Part shown: piece by piece, positions 44,741 to 54,186 of the stretch
Layout of the letters: each line of letters begins with the position of its first letter
Position numbering within the stretch: the first letter of the stretch is position 1
Assembly: GCF_001428045.1 (NCBI RefSeq)
Contig: NZ_LMSD01000012.1
Location: 882,735-946,734 of the forward strand
DNA: 64,000 nt
Direction: 5' to 3'
Origin: Paenibacillus sp. Soil750
GTDB taxonomy: Bacteria; Bacillota; Bacilli; Paenibacillales; NBRC-103111
The notes under the pieces: generated by a model
Database searches by the model: none
What the model was told of the DNA's origin: nothing
The model's input: the letters and a program-made list of their open reading frames with translations, nothing else
Position numbers and translations under genes: made by a program

Positions 44741-47700
44741 TTAGCGTTTCAGAATATAATCCTGAAATCTAACCGCAAGACTTGCCAGATGAGCTCGCTG
44801 CAGGTCAGCGTGCGGGGCCATGGTTCCATCGCCATTGCCTGTAAAGATCCCCAGCTTAACCGTAATAGCTAGATCTACACGCTCTGACGTCGTCAGCCCC
44901 GGCAGATCGGTGAAGTCTTTCAGCAACAACTCATCCGCCTCCTGAAGTGACATCGTGGGATTCATGTTCAATGCCTTCAGAGCGTTGACAATCAATGTCG
45001 CTGTCTCAATGCGAGTCATGGGGCTGTCAGGTTTAACGTTATTTTCGATTATGTCAATCAGCTTATTATCAGCTGCTGTATTGACATTAACGGCATACCA
45101 TTTGTTCTGATCTACTCCGTTCACGGCAGAAGCGGCTTTATTGGCCGGGATGCCAAGTGCCCGTAGGAATATCGTACTGGCTTCCGCAACAGTGACCGAC
45201 TCTGATGGGGCGAATCTGCTGTTACCCACGCCGACGATCAGCATCAACGCCGCCGCCCTGTTAATTTCATCACTTGCGTAATGCCCGATCGCATCGATGA
45301 AGTTGGACTTGACGTTCACTGGCACCAGCGTGACATCGCCGCGGACGATGACGGTTACCGTACCATCACTATTCAATTTGGTAGGTACCGGGGTCAATGT
45401 GCCGTCGGCATTTACGATTGCCATCGTAGTGAATTCCGCTTTGTCCTCGTCGGGTTGCATATTCACGGTTACAGCATAAGGTTTGTTGACATCTCCTGAT
45501 GTTTTCACAATCACTGGGGGTGCAACTGCCACAATGGTCACACTTGTGTTTGCGTTGTTCGCCGCAGTTGCCGCTACTGCGTCTTCAGCTGCTTTCGTTT
45601 GCTCCGATGTGCTTTCGATCATGGTGGTTGCATCCGTATCTTCCTCAACCTGTAGGATCCAATCATTTTCGGCTGGTTTCGGAGTAGGAGTCGGGACAGG
45701 TGTCGGGACTGGCTGAGAAGGAGTCTCGGAGCTGGTGTCCCCAGAACCGCTGCCTTCAGAACCGTTGTCTGTCTGCGGAGCGCTGGCACGGGTCACTGCT
45801 AGGGTATAGGTCCTCTGCGTATCATCTTCAGCAATAACACCTACATCAAATGTATTCAGCCCTACATTTAGAGATTTTACGCCTGCCCCGTTAACCGTCG
45901 CAGCGCTGTGGTTATTTGTGGCAGTAATCGTAATACTGCTGACACTGTTATCCACATTTACTGCGTAGCTCGTAATGTCCGAGCTAAATTCTGGGGACAG
46001 TACACCTGTGCTAACAGTCAGATTAGAAAGCGTTGCGTCATTGGAGGCGTCTTTCCCAGCACGGTTCACAGTTACCGTGTAGGTTTTCTGCGTACCATCT
46101 TCGGCAGTAACAACTACCTCAAATGTATTCAGACCTACGCTCAGAGATTTTACGCCCGCTCCGCTGACCGTCGCAGCGTTGTGGTTATTTGTGGCAGCAA
46201 TGGTAATACTGCTGACATTGTTATCCACATTTACTGCGTAACTCGTAGTGTCCGAGCTGAATTCCGGAGACAGTACACCTGCGCTAACGGTCAAGTTAGA
46301 AAGCGTTGCGTCTCCCGAGACAACCTCGCCCACTTCCACGATTAGCAGATTGTCGATGATAAAAGGATTGGGGTTATCGCTCGGCGTCGGTGAGTCATTG
46401 TTCCGTAAGATACCGAACCAAGTCTGGTCGGATGTGCTCACGAACTCGTACTCATAATACCCTTTCCAGTTCGGCACTGCTTTCTTAATGTCGATGTTGC
46501 GGTAAGTGCCATTGGCTGCCCAACCTTCAGGCATCGCGGTTATTGGCACGCCGCCGTCCGACCGGTTCGAATTCACATTGTTAAAATACGGACCCATCGT
46601 GCCTTGCAGATAATCATGGTGTTGAAGTCCTGTAAATTCCACGGTTGTCGAAGAAACTCTCTGACTTAGTGTCCCTTTCATACCATTCCCTAGCACAAAG
46701 GCGAAGATGCCATTTAGGCCGGTTTGGTAGTCAAAGCTAATACGGTATGCCTTGCCCTCTTCAAACCGGAGGCTCTGAGGTGTAGTCTGGTACATAATGC
46801 CCCCACTGCCGGTGATGTTAGAGAATGAGGTTTTGCCGTCCACAACCAGATCAACCGGGATGGTCGTAGTATCCCACCATTGGCCAGTAACCGTATTTCC
46901 CGCTTGGTCTTTCGTTGGCTGCACAAAGTTTCTTACACTTTCGGGAGCGTTACTACCCCAAACGGGTACAGTATTGTTTTGCGTATAGGGATCATGTCTG
47001 CGCTGCATGATCGTTCTGGCTTCGCGAAACCCTCCGCCGTTACCAAGATTAAAGGGCAAGAAGCCCTCAAAAGTAGGTTTGTTGATGGACGTACCCGCTT
47101 CAGTTGTTCCATCCGGCGCGGATTCGAAATCCTGATACAGGATGATTTTCCCGTCGGTCACCGGAGTCTTCGGTGTTGGTGTGGTAGTCCTGTACATACG
47201 CACGTTGTCAAATCGCACCTCGCCTTCGCCCGCCACTGCTTGCAACCGTATTGTTGCTGTAGGTGCGTCCGCGGTGAATACGACGCGCATACGGAGCATA
47301 CCGGTTTTTTCTTTGGAGTCGTAGCGGTCATAGTTGAGCAAGACGGAGGAATCTGTGTAACTAGAGCGCCTAGCTCCATCTGTATCCACGATGAGCGACG
47401 CCTTGCGCGTTTTTCCACGTTGAACCTCCACCATAACCGATACGGCGTACTCGTCACCTGGATTCAGGCCGGTGATTGTCTGGCTGACCTCCGTTTCGTT
47501 ACCATCCTTAACCGCCAGCTCCCAATTGCGGCTTCTACCATGGTTGTCGGCATTCGAGTTAGGTTGCGCTACGGCACCGTCAGTGGTGAAGAGTGGCATC
47601 GTTGTGTTGTCGTTACGTACTACTTCGGGATTCCCATTTACAGTTTTCCAACCTTTGAGGGTGTTACCTGTGCTGAAGCCGGGGTTACTCACATATTGTC

Positions 47701-50700
47701 CCTCGCCAAAGTCGACGTCCACATCCATATCCTGCTGTTCTTTGTACACCACATACGGGGTTCTTGCATCTGTATGGATAGTAATTTTTCCATTTACTAC
47801 TGTTAGAACCTGTTCAGAAGACTTGCCCAGGTCGGACAACTTATACACGTAGACGGTATTGAGGCCCGCCCAACTGTTGGGGAGTTCCCAGGTCGTACTG
47901 CCGCCGTCATCGTTCCAATGGTATAGTTTGATCTCCTTTTGTTCTTGCTCATCAAGCTTTTGCATGTCGCCCTCGTTCCACGGTATCAGGTACTTGGTCG
48001 AACCTTGATCTGTACCGATGGCGTTAACCTGCTCGTAAATCTTCTTTCCGTCTTTTTCTATGATGCGTTTGCTATTTCTTGTTTCGTTATTGAGGTTCTC
48101 ATAACCCTCTGCATAAACCTTCACTTCTCCGTTATTAAACTCGATGTAGTCCGCCCAGCCATCCTTATCCTTTTCCATGCGCGTAACGGGGAAGTGCTGC
48201 ATGTACTTGGTTGGGATGTTGTTGCGATAGATTTTCTCAACAATCGAGTCATATTCGTTGATACCATTGTGCACCCAGCCCTCGTAGGAGGTCGTATCGG
48301 CGCCCATCAGCAGGAAAGCACTGTTCGGTACACGGGTTTCCTCAATGTCTGCCTTCCAGTTGTCGGTCGTGTAGTTATCCCAGCGGTCTTTGGAGTCGTT
48401 GAAGATAAACCGGGCAATATCGCTGGAATATCCCTTAAGCGACGCCGGGCTATAGCTCTTTTCCACGGACCAGTGCGCCCACGCAGCGGAGTCCTCTGAG
48501 ACGTACGGCCACTCCACAAAGTATGCAAGGCCATTATCCTCGTAATCCCGCGCCAAGGCGTTTCCGCGCCAGCCGTTGTGGGAGTACACATCGCTGTAAA
48601 TGAAGCCCAAATCCGGGATGTCGGTTTTAAAACGATTCATGCGCTCATAACGGCTTTTTTCTTGGCTTGCCTCATTATCATTATCTCGGGTTAACGCATC
48701 CAACTGGTCGTCGATCACATAGGCTTGGTGCAGGTAGTAACCGAACGCCACATAACCTTTGCTTCGCGGGGTGATTCCGTCGGCTTGCATTTCGACGTTC
48801 TCATAGCTAAACTGGTCAACCTTCGCGAAATACTCTGTAAAGTTGGTGTGGACACCGACAAAGCTGTTGTACTGGTTAGTCGTAATGTCGGTAAACTTTC
48901 GGAACTCGTCCAAGCCGCCCAGTTGGTCATCGTAGACGCTGAAGTCGCCCCAGTTGCCTGCGTTGTGGTATTTTTGCAGGATGATTTGTCCCAAGCCGTC
49001 CGTATGCAGCCAGATACGCTTAGTTTCATCCACTGATGCCAGATACGGGTAGTTGGATTCGTTTCCCTGTGACATAATCAGCCGTTGTACGACCGCGTCG
49101 GCAATTTTGTCCGAGCCGACCGCCACTTTAGCGACGCTGCGGTACTCATTGGCCGCATCCTGCCAGTTAACGATGCCATCGTTATTGTTTTCTTCAGCCA
49201 GCACGACCCAGACATGCGGCATATCCCTTTCGTATGGTTCATCTGTATACGTTCTGGTTATTAAGGCTTCCTCCTCTCCGTATCTACCCTCATTGTCAAT
49301 AAATTTCTTGGTTGCATCAGGGAATCGCCATACCCAGGATCCGCTGAGCAGACTCGTTGTGACCAGCGAATCGTTTCTCTTGGTTTCAGCGAAAACGCGT
49401 CTTGCCACGCTGCCGTCAGTCAATCCGAAGGCATTACTCTGAATGCTGGCGGCCACGCTGCCGTTTGACACAAAGGCGTAGTTATAATAATCAGAGCCGG
49501 TCATCATATCTTTGATATTGTAAAAGCTATCGCCGCTCCTTCCGATATTGCTTTCCATTTTGGAACCGGCAAATGAGGAGCCGGTATTAAAATTGCTGAC
49601 AGTTACCGGATTATGATTCGGTATTTCGATTACGAAAATACGGTTGGCGGGATCCTCCTTAATCTCTATAAAATCAAACTTGAGTACCATCCCCTCGACC
49701 GTTGCCTTGATCTTTATTTCCGCGTTCAACTCGGTCACTCGCAGGGTATAGATAACATGTTGGCTGCCGTCTGCGTTCTGGAATGGCTCACTGGATGTAA
49801 CGATGGGCTTGTAGTCCTTAACCGTTGAACCTGTCAACCCTTGGGATGTATTTAAGCTATATGTCATGCCAGTGGTCAACTTGAGCGTGTCCAGCTTGTT
49901 ACGGTTGCCGTCGATCTTCGCACCGCTGTCCTTCATCTCATACTGAATGGCGCGAGGGAAGTCCTTATCCAGATAGACCTTTACTTCATTGCTTTCGATG
50001 CTGAAAATGCTGCTGTTTTCTGCAACCGTCACCGTACCGGTTGACTTAATTACCGAGTTATATATGGAAGTCGCTGTAACCGTTGTCTCACCAACATTTT
50101 CTCCGACCACTAGGTTGCCGTACACGGACACGATGTCGGTGTTGGCGGCTGTCCAGACAAAGGCTGGCGTGGCGTTCGCTGGGACCGTTGTATAATTCAG
50201 CGTTGTCTGGTCTTGATGATTCACGCTAGTAGTAGCGGACAGTGTAACAGATGAAGGCGGAATCACTACGTTCTCGGTCACCGTCAAACTGTTGAAGCGT
50301 CCAACGGCGTCCTTCGGATTGACGATCGTACGGATGCCTATTGTATCGCCGGGTTTCAAATACACTGTAACGATGTTCGACTGTTCCGTACTGGTCAGGC
50401 TGGCCGTTGTCCTCGTATATAAAGTGCCTGCAAGCTGGCCGTTCACAAGCAGCCCCAATTGGCCGCTCGCCTGAGAGCTGCCTTTCGCATAGTTCAGGGT
50501 GATGTCGTACATACCGGGCTTTTTCACGACGGCATCGGGAACGTCGATTTCAATAGACGAACCCACAGGGACGTAGTCCATCGTATCCACAAACCCATTG
50601 CCTACTCTGATCCCGCCGCTAAGGCCAGTTAACGCGATCGGGATGTTCTCCGGGACTTCACTGGCGTTGCTATTCCGTACCGCCGCCGGTGGGTCGAACA

Positions 50701-53152
50701 CATTGTTTGCCGTATCCCACAGCGAGACTTGGGCGGTTTTCAACCTAATATCGCTTTCGTTATTCTTTATGTACAGATTGTACTTAAACGTACCGCCGGT
50801 ACCAGTGGACGTAATGACGACGTCCCCGGCCTTAATCGTTTGAATCCTTCCAGTCACAGGATCCACTGTCGCAGTCTCCGGGTCACTGCTGGACCAAGTG
50901 AGTGGGAAGGTCACGGGCTCCGGAATAATGATCTCATTGCCTGTCAGGAGGTAGAAGTTGCGGTTGAAGGAGTCGTATGAGTAAGACTGCTCCACCTCCC
51001 AGACGGAAATATAGTCGATATTGACAAGACCCTTGTCTGGATAGTCCACTACATCAAGACTGGAGGTGTCCAGCACCAGAGAGATGGTATCGCCCTCTTT
51101 CAGGTCCATCGTCCAAATATCGGATTCAACAAACACAAGCTCGCTGTCCTTGCCTGCAAGGGGAATACGGTAATTACCAGGCGTTTTCGGAGAGCCGTTT
51201 TCATTTTTTTCAACCTGATCGTAATTGACATACACACTGATATAGTCCTCAATTTCGTAATTGACGCGGGAGAACTTCAACATGAATCCGTATTTACCAT
51301 CTTTATGAATTGTAAAAGGGAATGTAACGCCGGCACCTGGCTTCGCCCTATAAGTTTGGGGGTCGCTGCCTGTGTATAAGCCGCCCAGAACAGATCTGTC
51401 ATTAGGCTGACCAGCCGGAGGCGACGAATAGCTGCCATTCGGATACGTCGCGCCGTTGCTAGTGTTGCCAATGTTGGTGCGAACTACGGTGCCGCCGAAC
51501 TTATCCGCGTACGCCGCCTTGTAGATGCCGTTGGCACGCGGGATAAGCACAAGCGATTCATACGCTTTGCTCAAGTTGCTCAACACGGTATTGAGTGTTA
51601 CTGCCATCGCTGTCTCGTCGAGAAGCAAGTCTTTCGCCCCGGCCAGTGCCGTGGCAAACGGCACCCATGTAGCCAAGGTGTAGCGGTCCTCTTTAAGACC
51701 ACGCCCCTCAATGGTCGTGACAAGTTCTTGCAGCGCTTTCCTCGCTCTGCTCTCTTCAGTGCCCAGATCGACCGTAGCGCTGCCTCCCCCATTGGTGATC
51801 GTGAGCTTTACGTTAGAATTAGTGCTATTGACATATATGTCATATATGCCGTCGTTCAACGTCTCGTTAAAGACAACCTTGTTGCCATTCTTGACGCCGC
51901 TAGCCTTTACGACGCCGTCTTGCATCAGTACGAAATCCACTGCGCTGATGTCAGGATGCGCTTCTCCATTAAGAAGAACCGTCAGCTCCGGTTTCTTGGA
52001 AACTGTTATATTCTCAATCCACATTTGCTTTGTAACGCCGTTATTGCCTGAGGTCCTTGTATCAAGCACCCGTAGCTCGGCAATGTTTGCAGGGTTTTTT
52101 GCCCTGAACGCAAAGTTTGTGGCAATTTGCGTCTCCGAACCGCCCTCCGGTGTTACCCATGCGCTGTATGTTTTAGCGGTCATATCAATCGCGACACTGA
52201 CATGATACACTTTATTTGCCACTAAAGGAGAGATGACATCAGCACCCCACCCTGTGCCGTTATATGCGCCAATCCCTGTATTGAACCGCACAAGGGCGTT
52301 CATTTTATCGACATCCGCATTCAAAGCGGTACCGCTTTGAACCAAGGAGACAGCCGTGTTCGGACTGGTTACCGATGTGACGTAATCGAACTTAACCGTC
52401 ATTAGTCCACTCGTCAAAACCTCTGGCAGCGTATAGTATGCTTTAGCAGCATTGGCGCTGTTTCTGCCCGCAGCGTACAACCTCAGACTTCCCTTCACGC
52501 TGCAGAGCACATCAATCTTCCTGTTCAGATTGTTAATTATGAGCGTGTCGGTGGTTTGATCGTTTGCCCCTTCACCGCTCCATTTGTACGAATACCCGGC
52601 TTCGAGCACGTTCGGCGGAGATGACATCGCACCCCGGCCTTCGGCGGTAATCACCAGTGTTTTGCCACCGAGAACCACAGCCCCGCTGGCAATGAAGTTG
52701 TCGTTGTATTTAGCGATGATCGCTGAGCCATTGGACGCACCTGCATCCTCGGCCTTGAATTCAACCGTGTAGTAGTTGAGCGTTTTGGCAGCAGTTCCAG
52801 AGACGACAATCGTTTCGCCAGTGTCGTCGCTGCCGTCAAAAATGTTATATGTACCGTCGTAAACGTTAAATGTAACCGTGCCGCCAATGGCGGAACCATT
52901 ATCAATGATTTCCCCATTTTGCCGCAGGGTGAACGTTTTGCCGTGCTCGTCAAACGACTGGCCGTCTTTGTTGATGGTAAACGCTACGTTGTAAGCGTTT
53001 GCAGATGATTGCTGTGTTACGCTTAAATCAGCCTCGGCTCCATCTGTGACGGACGCAAATACTGTCAACGGCGTAAGGTTGGCGCCGATTAGCGACAGTA
53101 TCATGGCCAAAACCACTACCATGCTCAGAAGCCTGCGTTTCATTTTGCTCAA
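44741..53152 (-). CDS. Giant SLH-anchored GH101 endo-alpha-N-acetylgalactosaminidase
   Basis: A secreted 2803-residue glycosidase that should release the core-1 disaccharide Gal-beta-1,3-GalNAc from serine or threonine of mucin-type glycoproteins. I choose a TTG start: AAGGAGG lies 7 nt before it, whereas the ATG seven codons upstream has that site inside the coding frame. Order: signal peptide (1-33), beta-rich modules, a FIVAR-like helical segment (about 465-530), galactose-binding and Big-type modules, the GH101 core (about 1045-1805) with nucleophile D1521 in FIYSDVYSHNG and acid/base E1547 in AYFVEWPY, two further sugar-binding modules, two cadherin-like repeats (2281-2457), a Pro/Thr linker, and SLH-type domains (about 2612 to the end) that hold it on the cell wall. 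The core matches the pneumococcal enzyme closely, for example TKYMQHFPV and LTVVNGKITI. Confidence 0.93.
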   Translation of the reverse strand: MSKMKRRLLSMVVVLAMILSLIGANLTPLTVFASVTDGAEADLSVTQQSSANAYNVAFTINKDGQSFDEHGKTFTLRQNGEIIDNGSAIGGTVTFNVYDGTYNIFDGSDDTGETIVVSGTAAKTLNYYTVEFKAEDAGASNGSAIIAKYNDNFIASGAVVLGGKTLVITAEGRGAMSSPPNVLEAGYSYKWSGEGANDQTTDTLIINNLNRKIDVLCSVKGSLRLYAAGRNSANAAKAYYTLPEVLTSGLMTVKFDYVTSVTSPNTAVSLVQSGTALNADVDKMNALVRFNTGIGAYNGTGWGADVISPLVANKVYHVSVAIDMTAKTYSAWVTPEGGSETQIATNFAFRAKNPANIAELRVLDTRTSGNNGVTKQMWIENITVSKKPELTVLLNGEAHPDISAVDFVLMQDGVVKASGVKNGNKVVFNETLNDGIYDIYVNSTNSNVKLTITNGGGSATVDLGTEESRARKALQELVTTIEGRGLKEDRYTLATWVPFATALAGAKDLLLDETAMAVTLNTVLSNLSKAYESLVLIPRANGIYKAAYADKFGGTVVRTNIGNTSNGATYPNGSYSSPPAGQPNDRSVLGGLYTGSDPQTYRAKPGAGVTFPFTIHKDGKYGFMLKFSRVNYEIEDYISVYVNYDQVEKNENGSPKTPGNYRIPLAGKDSELVFVESDIWTMDLKEGDTISLVLDTSSLDVVDYPDKGLVNIDYISVWEVEQSYSYDSFNRNFYLLTGNEIIIPEPVTFPLTWSSSDPETATVDPVTGRIQTIKAGDVVITSTGTGGTFKYNLYIKNNESDIRLKTAQVSLWDTANNVFDPPAAVRNSNASEVPENIPIALTGLSGGIRVGNGFVDTMDYVPVGSSIEIDVPDAVVKKPGMYDITLNYAKGSSQASGQLGLLVNGQLAGTLYTRTTASLTSTEQSNIVTVYLKPGDTIGIRTIVNPKDAVGRFNSLTVTENVVIPPSSVTLSATTSVNHQDQTTLNYTTVPANATPAFVWTAANTDIVSVYGNLVVGENVGETTVTATSIYNSVIKSTGTVTVAENSSIFSIESNEVKVYLDKDFPRAIQYEMKDSGAKIDGNRNKLDTLKLTTGMTYSLNTSQGLTGSTVKDYKPIVTSSEPFQNADGSQHVIYTLRVTELNAEIKIKATVEGMVLKFDFIEIKEDPANRIFVIEIPNHNPVTVSNFNTGSSFAGSKMESNIGRSGDSFYNIKDMMTGSDYYNYAFVSNGSVAASIQSNAFGLTDGSVARRVFAETKRNDSLVTTSLLSGSWVWRFPDATKKFIDNEGRYGEEEALITRTYTDEPYERDMPHVWVVLAEENNNDGIVNWQDAANEYRSVAKVAVGSDKIADAVVQRLIMSQGNESNYPYLASVDETKRIWLHTDGLGQIILQKYHNAGNWGDFSVYDDQLGGLDEFRKFTDITTNQYNSFVGVHTNFTEYFAKVDQFSYENVEMQADGITPRSKGYVAFGYYLHQAYVIDDQLDALTRDNDNEASQEKSRYERMNRFKTDIPDLGFIYSDVYSHNGWRGNALARDYEDNGLAYFVEWPYVSEDSAAWAHWSVEKSYSPASLKGYSSDIARFIFNDSKDRWDNYTTDNWKADIEETRVPNSAFLLMGADTTSYEGWVHNGINEYDSIVEKIYRNNIPTKYMQHFPVTRMEKDKDGWADYIEFNNGEVKVYAEGYENLNNETRNSKRIIEKDGKKIYEQVNAIGTDQGSTKYLIPWNEGDMQKLDEQEQKEIKLYHWNDDGGSTTWELPNSWAGLNTVYVYKLSDLGKSSEQVLTVVNGKITIHTDARTPYVVYKEQQDMDVDVDFGEGQYVSNPGFSTGNTLKGWKTVNGNPEVVRNDNTTMPLFTTDGAVAQPNSNADNHGRSRNWELAVKDGNETEVSQTITGLNPGDEYAVSVMVEVQRGKTRKASLIVDTDGARRSSYTDSSVLLNYDRYDSKEKTGMLRMRVVFTADAPTATIRLQAVAGEGEVRFDNVRMYRTTTPTPKTPVTDGKIILYQDFESAPDGTTEAGTSINKPTFEGFLPFNLGNGGGFREARTIMQRRHDPYTQNNTVPVWGSNAPESVRNFVQPTKDQAGNTVTGQWWDTTTIPVDLVVDGKTSFSNITGSGGIMYQTTPQSLRFEEGKAYRISFDYQTGLNGIFAFVLGNGMKGTLSQRVSSTTVEFTGLQHHDYLQGTMGPYFNNVNSNRSDGGVPITAMPEGWAANGTYRNIDIKKAVPNWKGYYEYEFVSTSDQTWFGILRNNDSPTPSDNPNPFIIDNLLIVEVGEVVSGDATLSNLTVSAGVLSPEFSSDTTSYAVNVDNNVSSITIAATNNHNAATVSGAGVKSLSVGLNTFEVVVTAEDGTQKTYTVTVNRAGKDASNDATLSNLTVSTGVLSPEFSSDITSYAVNVDNSVSSITITATNNHSAATVNGAGVKSLNVGLNTFDVGVIAEDDTQRTYTLAVTRASAPQTDNGSEGSGSGDTSSETPSQPVPTPVPTPTPKPAENDWILQVEEDTDATTMIESTSEQTKAAEDAVAATAANNANTSVTIVAVAPPVIVKTSGDVNKPYAVTVNMQPDEDKAEFTTMAIVNADGTLTPVPTKLNSDGTVTVIVRGDVTLVPVNVKSNFIDAIGHYASDEINRAAALMLIVGVGNSRFAPSESVTVAEASTIFLRALGIPANKAASAVNGVDQNKWYAVNVNTAADNKLIDIIENNVKPDSPMTRIETATLIVNALKALNMNPTMSLQEADELLLKDFTDLPGLTTSERVDLAITVKLGIFTGNGDGTMAPHADLQRAHLASLAVRFQDYILKR
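45782..46312 (-). repeat. Two tandem 273-bp repeats coding cadherin-like beta-sandwich modules
   Basis: Unit one covers 46040-46312 and unit two 45782-46039 (slightly shorter), both starting DATLSNLTVS and sharing SYAVNVDN and GAGVKSL. They differ at scattered positions only, which points to a recent internal duplication in the GH101 gene. They lie between the sugar-binding modules and the wall-anchoring domains and probably act as spacers. Confidence 0.85.
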
Positions 53153-53480
53153 AGTTATTCCCTCCTTAAACATATATCAGATTGTCAACTTTCAACTAAA
53201 GAACCCTCAAACCATAACGGAAAGCTAAAGAATACATCCTATTTTATCGTCGAGTCATGATCACTCCCTATCAGTTAAGCTTTCTATACATAAATGTATT
53301 TCTTGTTGAAGGTCAGCACGCTGGCCCTCCCACCTGCTTCCAAGTATGCTTCACTAGCCAGAGCCTGAATACAGCCTAGTTCTCATTTCCGTTGTATTAA
53401 AGTAAGAATGACAGGCATTAAGAGAATACATCAGTCCATCTTAGAAATCGTCAATAGTCAATCGTAATGTTAAGGAAGAC

Positions 53481-53497
53481 CTGAGGCTCTGCCTCAG
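53481..53497. repeat. Small perfect hairpin in the GH101 upstream region
   Basis: CTGAGGC and GCCTCAG pair around a TCT loop. No T-run follows, so it is unlikely to be a simple terminator. Confidence 0.4.
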
Positions 53498-53615
53498 ATC
53501 CTTGGTATAAACCCAATCTGATGTGTGTATGGGAAGGGTTGTCAATGTATCTAGATAAACAGGCGAGCAAACTTCCAAACCTAAAGAGTATCGCGAAAAG
53601 AGGTTGCTTGCTTTT

Positions 53616-53647
53616 CTAACGGACGTAACTGCCGTGGCGTCCGTTAG
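53616..53647. repeat. 10-bp perfect inverted repeat with 12-nt loop
   Basis: CTAACGGACG (53616-53625) and CGTCCGTTAG (53638-53647) are perfect inverted repeats. No T-run follows on either strand. Function unknown; it may be a protein-binding site or part of an RNA leader. Confidence 0.45.
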
Positions 53648-53706
53648 CATTTGGACTCCCTGCTTTTCTGTTCTTTTGTGTCTGAATCTGCTCGGTAGTG
53701 CATAAC

Positions 53707-53744
53707 AAAAACCGATGCTCCCCAACCTAGGGGACATCGGTTTT
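53707..53744. terminator. CCGATG/CATCGG-type terminator after the small Xre gene
   Basis: AAAACCGATG pairs with CATCGGTTTT around an inner CCCC/GGGG stem. It starts 8 bp after the stop of the minus-strand regulator gene at 53752. Confidence 0.8.
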
Positions 53745-53751
53745 AAGATTT

Positions 53752-53970
53752 TCAGGCTATATGGATATGAAAAAGCTCCTCTAACTCCATCTCCAGCACT
53801 TCGCTTAATCGCTTAGCGGTTGATGGGCCCACTGATTTAATCGACCGTTCAAGTAAACTTATGTACGCGTGGCTCAGGCCAGAATGCCGTGCCAGCTCTC
53901 GTTGCGAATAGCCTTTCATGACCCTTGCTTTAATGAATGCATCTGTTTTGGCCTTAATTTGAATATGCAT
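53752..53970 (-). CDS. Small Xre-family helix-turn-helix regulator
   Basis: A 72-residue protein that is almost entirely a Xre/Cro-type DNA-binding domain: MKGYSQRELARHSGLSHAYISLLERS (about residues 18-43) forms helices two and three, followed by STAKRLSEVLEMELEELF. No effector or dimerisation domain is present. The start is uncertain, since a GGGGGA site lies about 17 nt upstream and no better start codon is in frame. It is divergent from a larger Xre gene, with operator-like motifs between them. A role as co-regulator or antitoxin-like repressor is possible. Confidence 0.75.
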   Translation of the reverse strand: MHIQIKAKTDAFIKARVMKGYSQRELARHSGLSHAYISLLERSIKSVGPSTAKRLSEVLEMELEELFHIHIA

Positions 53971-54050
53971 CGGCGTTAAATGTCAGTCCCCCATCCTCAC
54001 TTCGTCCTATTTGAAGTATACCGCATTTATTCACTAATGCAACAATAAAT

Positions 54051-54169
54051 GTTTACTTTAGTAATCGAATCTATGGTATACAACATTTATTATTAGGATC
54101 GAAACTCACCGTTGTAATTACTATAGTAAACTGATAGTATTATAACGTTTACTAATGTTTACTTTAGGG
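54051..54169. promoter_or_regulatory. Repeated GTTTACT(A/T)TAG operator-like motifs between two Xre genes
   Basis: GTTTACTTTAGTAATC at 54051-54066, ATTACTATAGTAAACT (the same palindrome inverted) at 54117-54132, and two direct half-sites GTTTACTAAT and GTTTACTTTAG at 54147-54169. The middle copy lies between the -35 and -10 boxes of the rightward promoter and the last pair at the transcript start, so they fit autorepression by one of the two flanking regulators. Confidence 0.6.
54112..54140 (+). promoter_or_regulatory. Promoter of the rightward Xre regulator gene
   Basis: TTGTAA (54112-54117) and TAGTAT (54135-54140) are separated by 17 bp. The spacer contains one of the operator-like palindromes. 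Confidence 0.5.
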
Positions 54170-54186
54170 AATGAGGATGAGCAGGC

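Larger units (their letters stand above)
53174..53706 (-). other. Long gene-free leader region upstream of the GH101 gene
   Basis: About 530 bp without a believable gene; a 98-codon minus-strand frame here begins inside the terminator at 53707-53744 and has no family features. The region holds two clean inverted repeats, at 53481-53497 and 53616-53647, and probably the GH101 promoter (a TTCAAC/TATAGA pair near 53284-53311 is possible but weak). It may be a long structured 5' leader. Confidence 0.45.

Noticed and set aside
45660..45720. Short tandem repeats that might be a CRISPR or minisatellite
   Set aside because: They encode the Pro-Thr linker of the GH101 protein; no spacers or palindromic repeat units are present.
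46880..47806. A 308-codon open frame on the plus strand opposite the GH101 gene
   Set aside because: It is antisense to a clear catalytic and binding-module region, lacks a ribosome site and shows no family-like sequence.
53441..53737. A 98-codon minus-strand frame upstream of GH101
   Set aside because: It begins inside the terminator hairpin of the neighbouring gene, has no ribosome site and no recognisable motifs.
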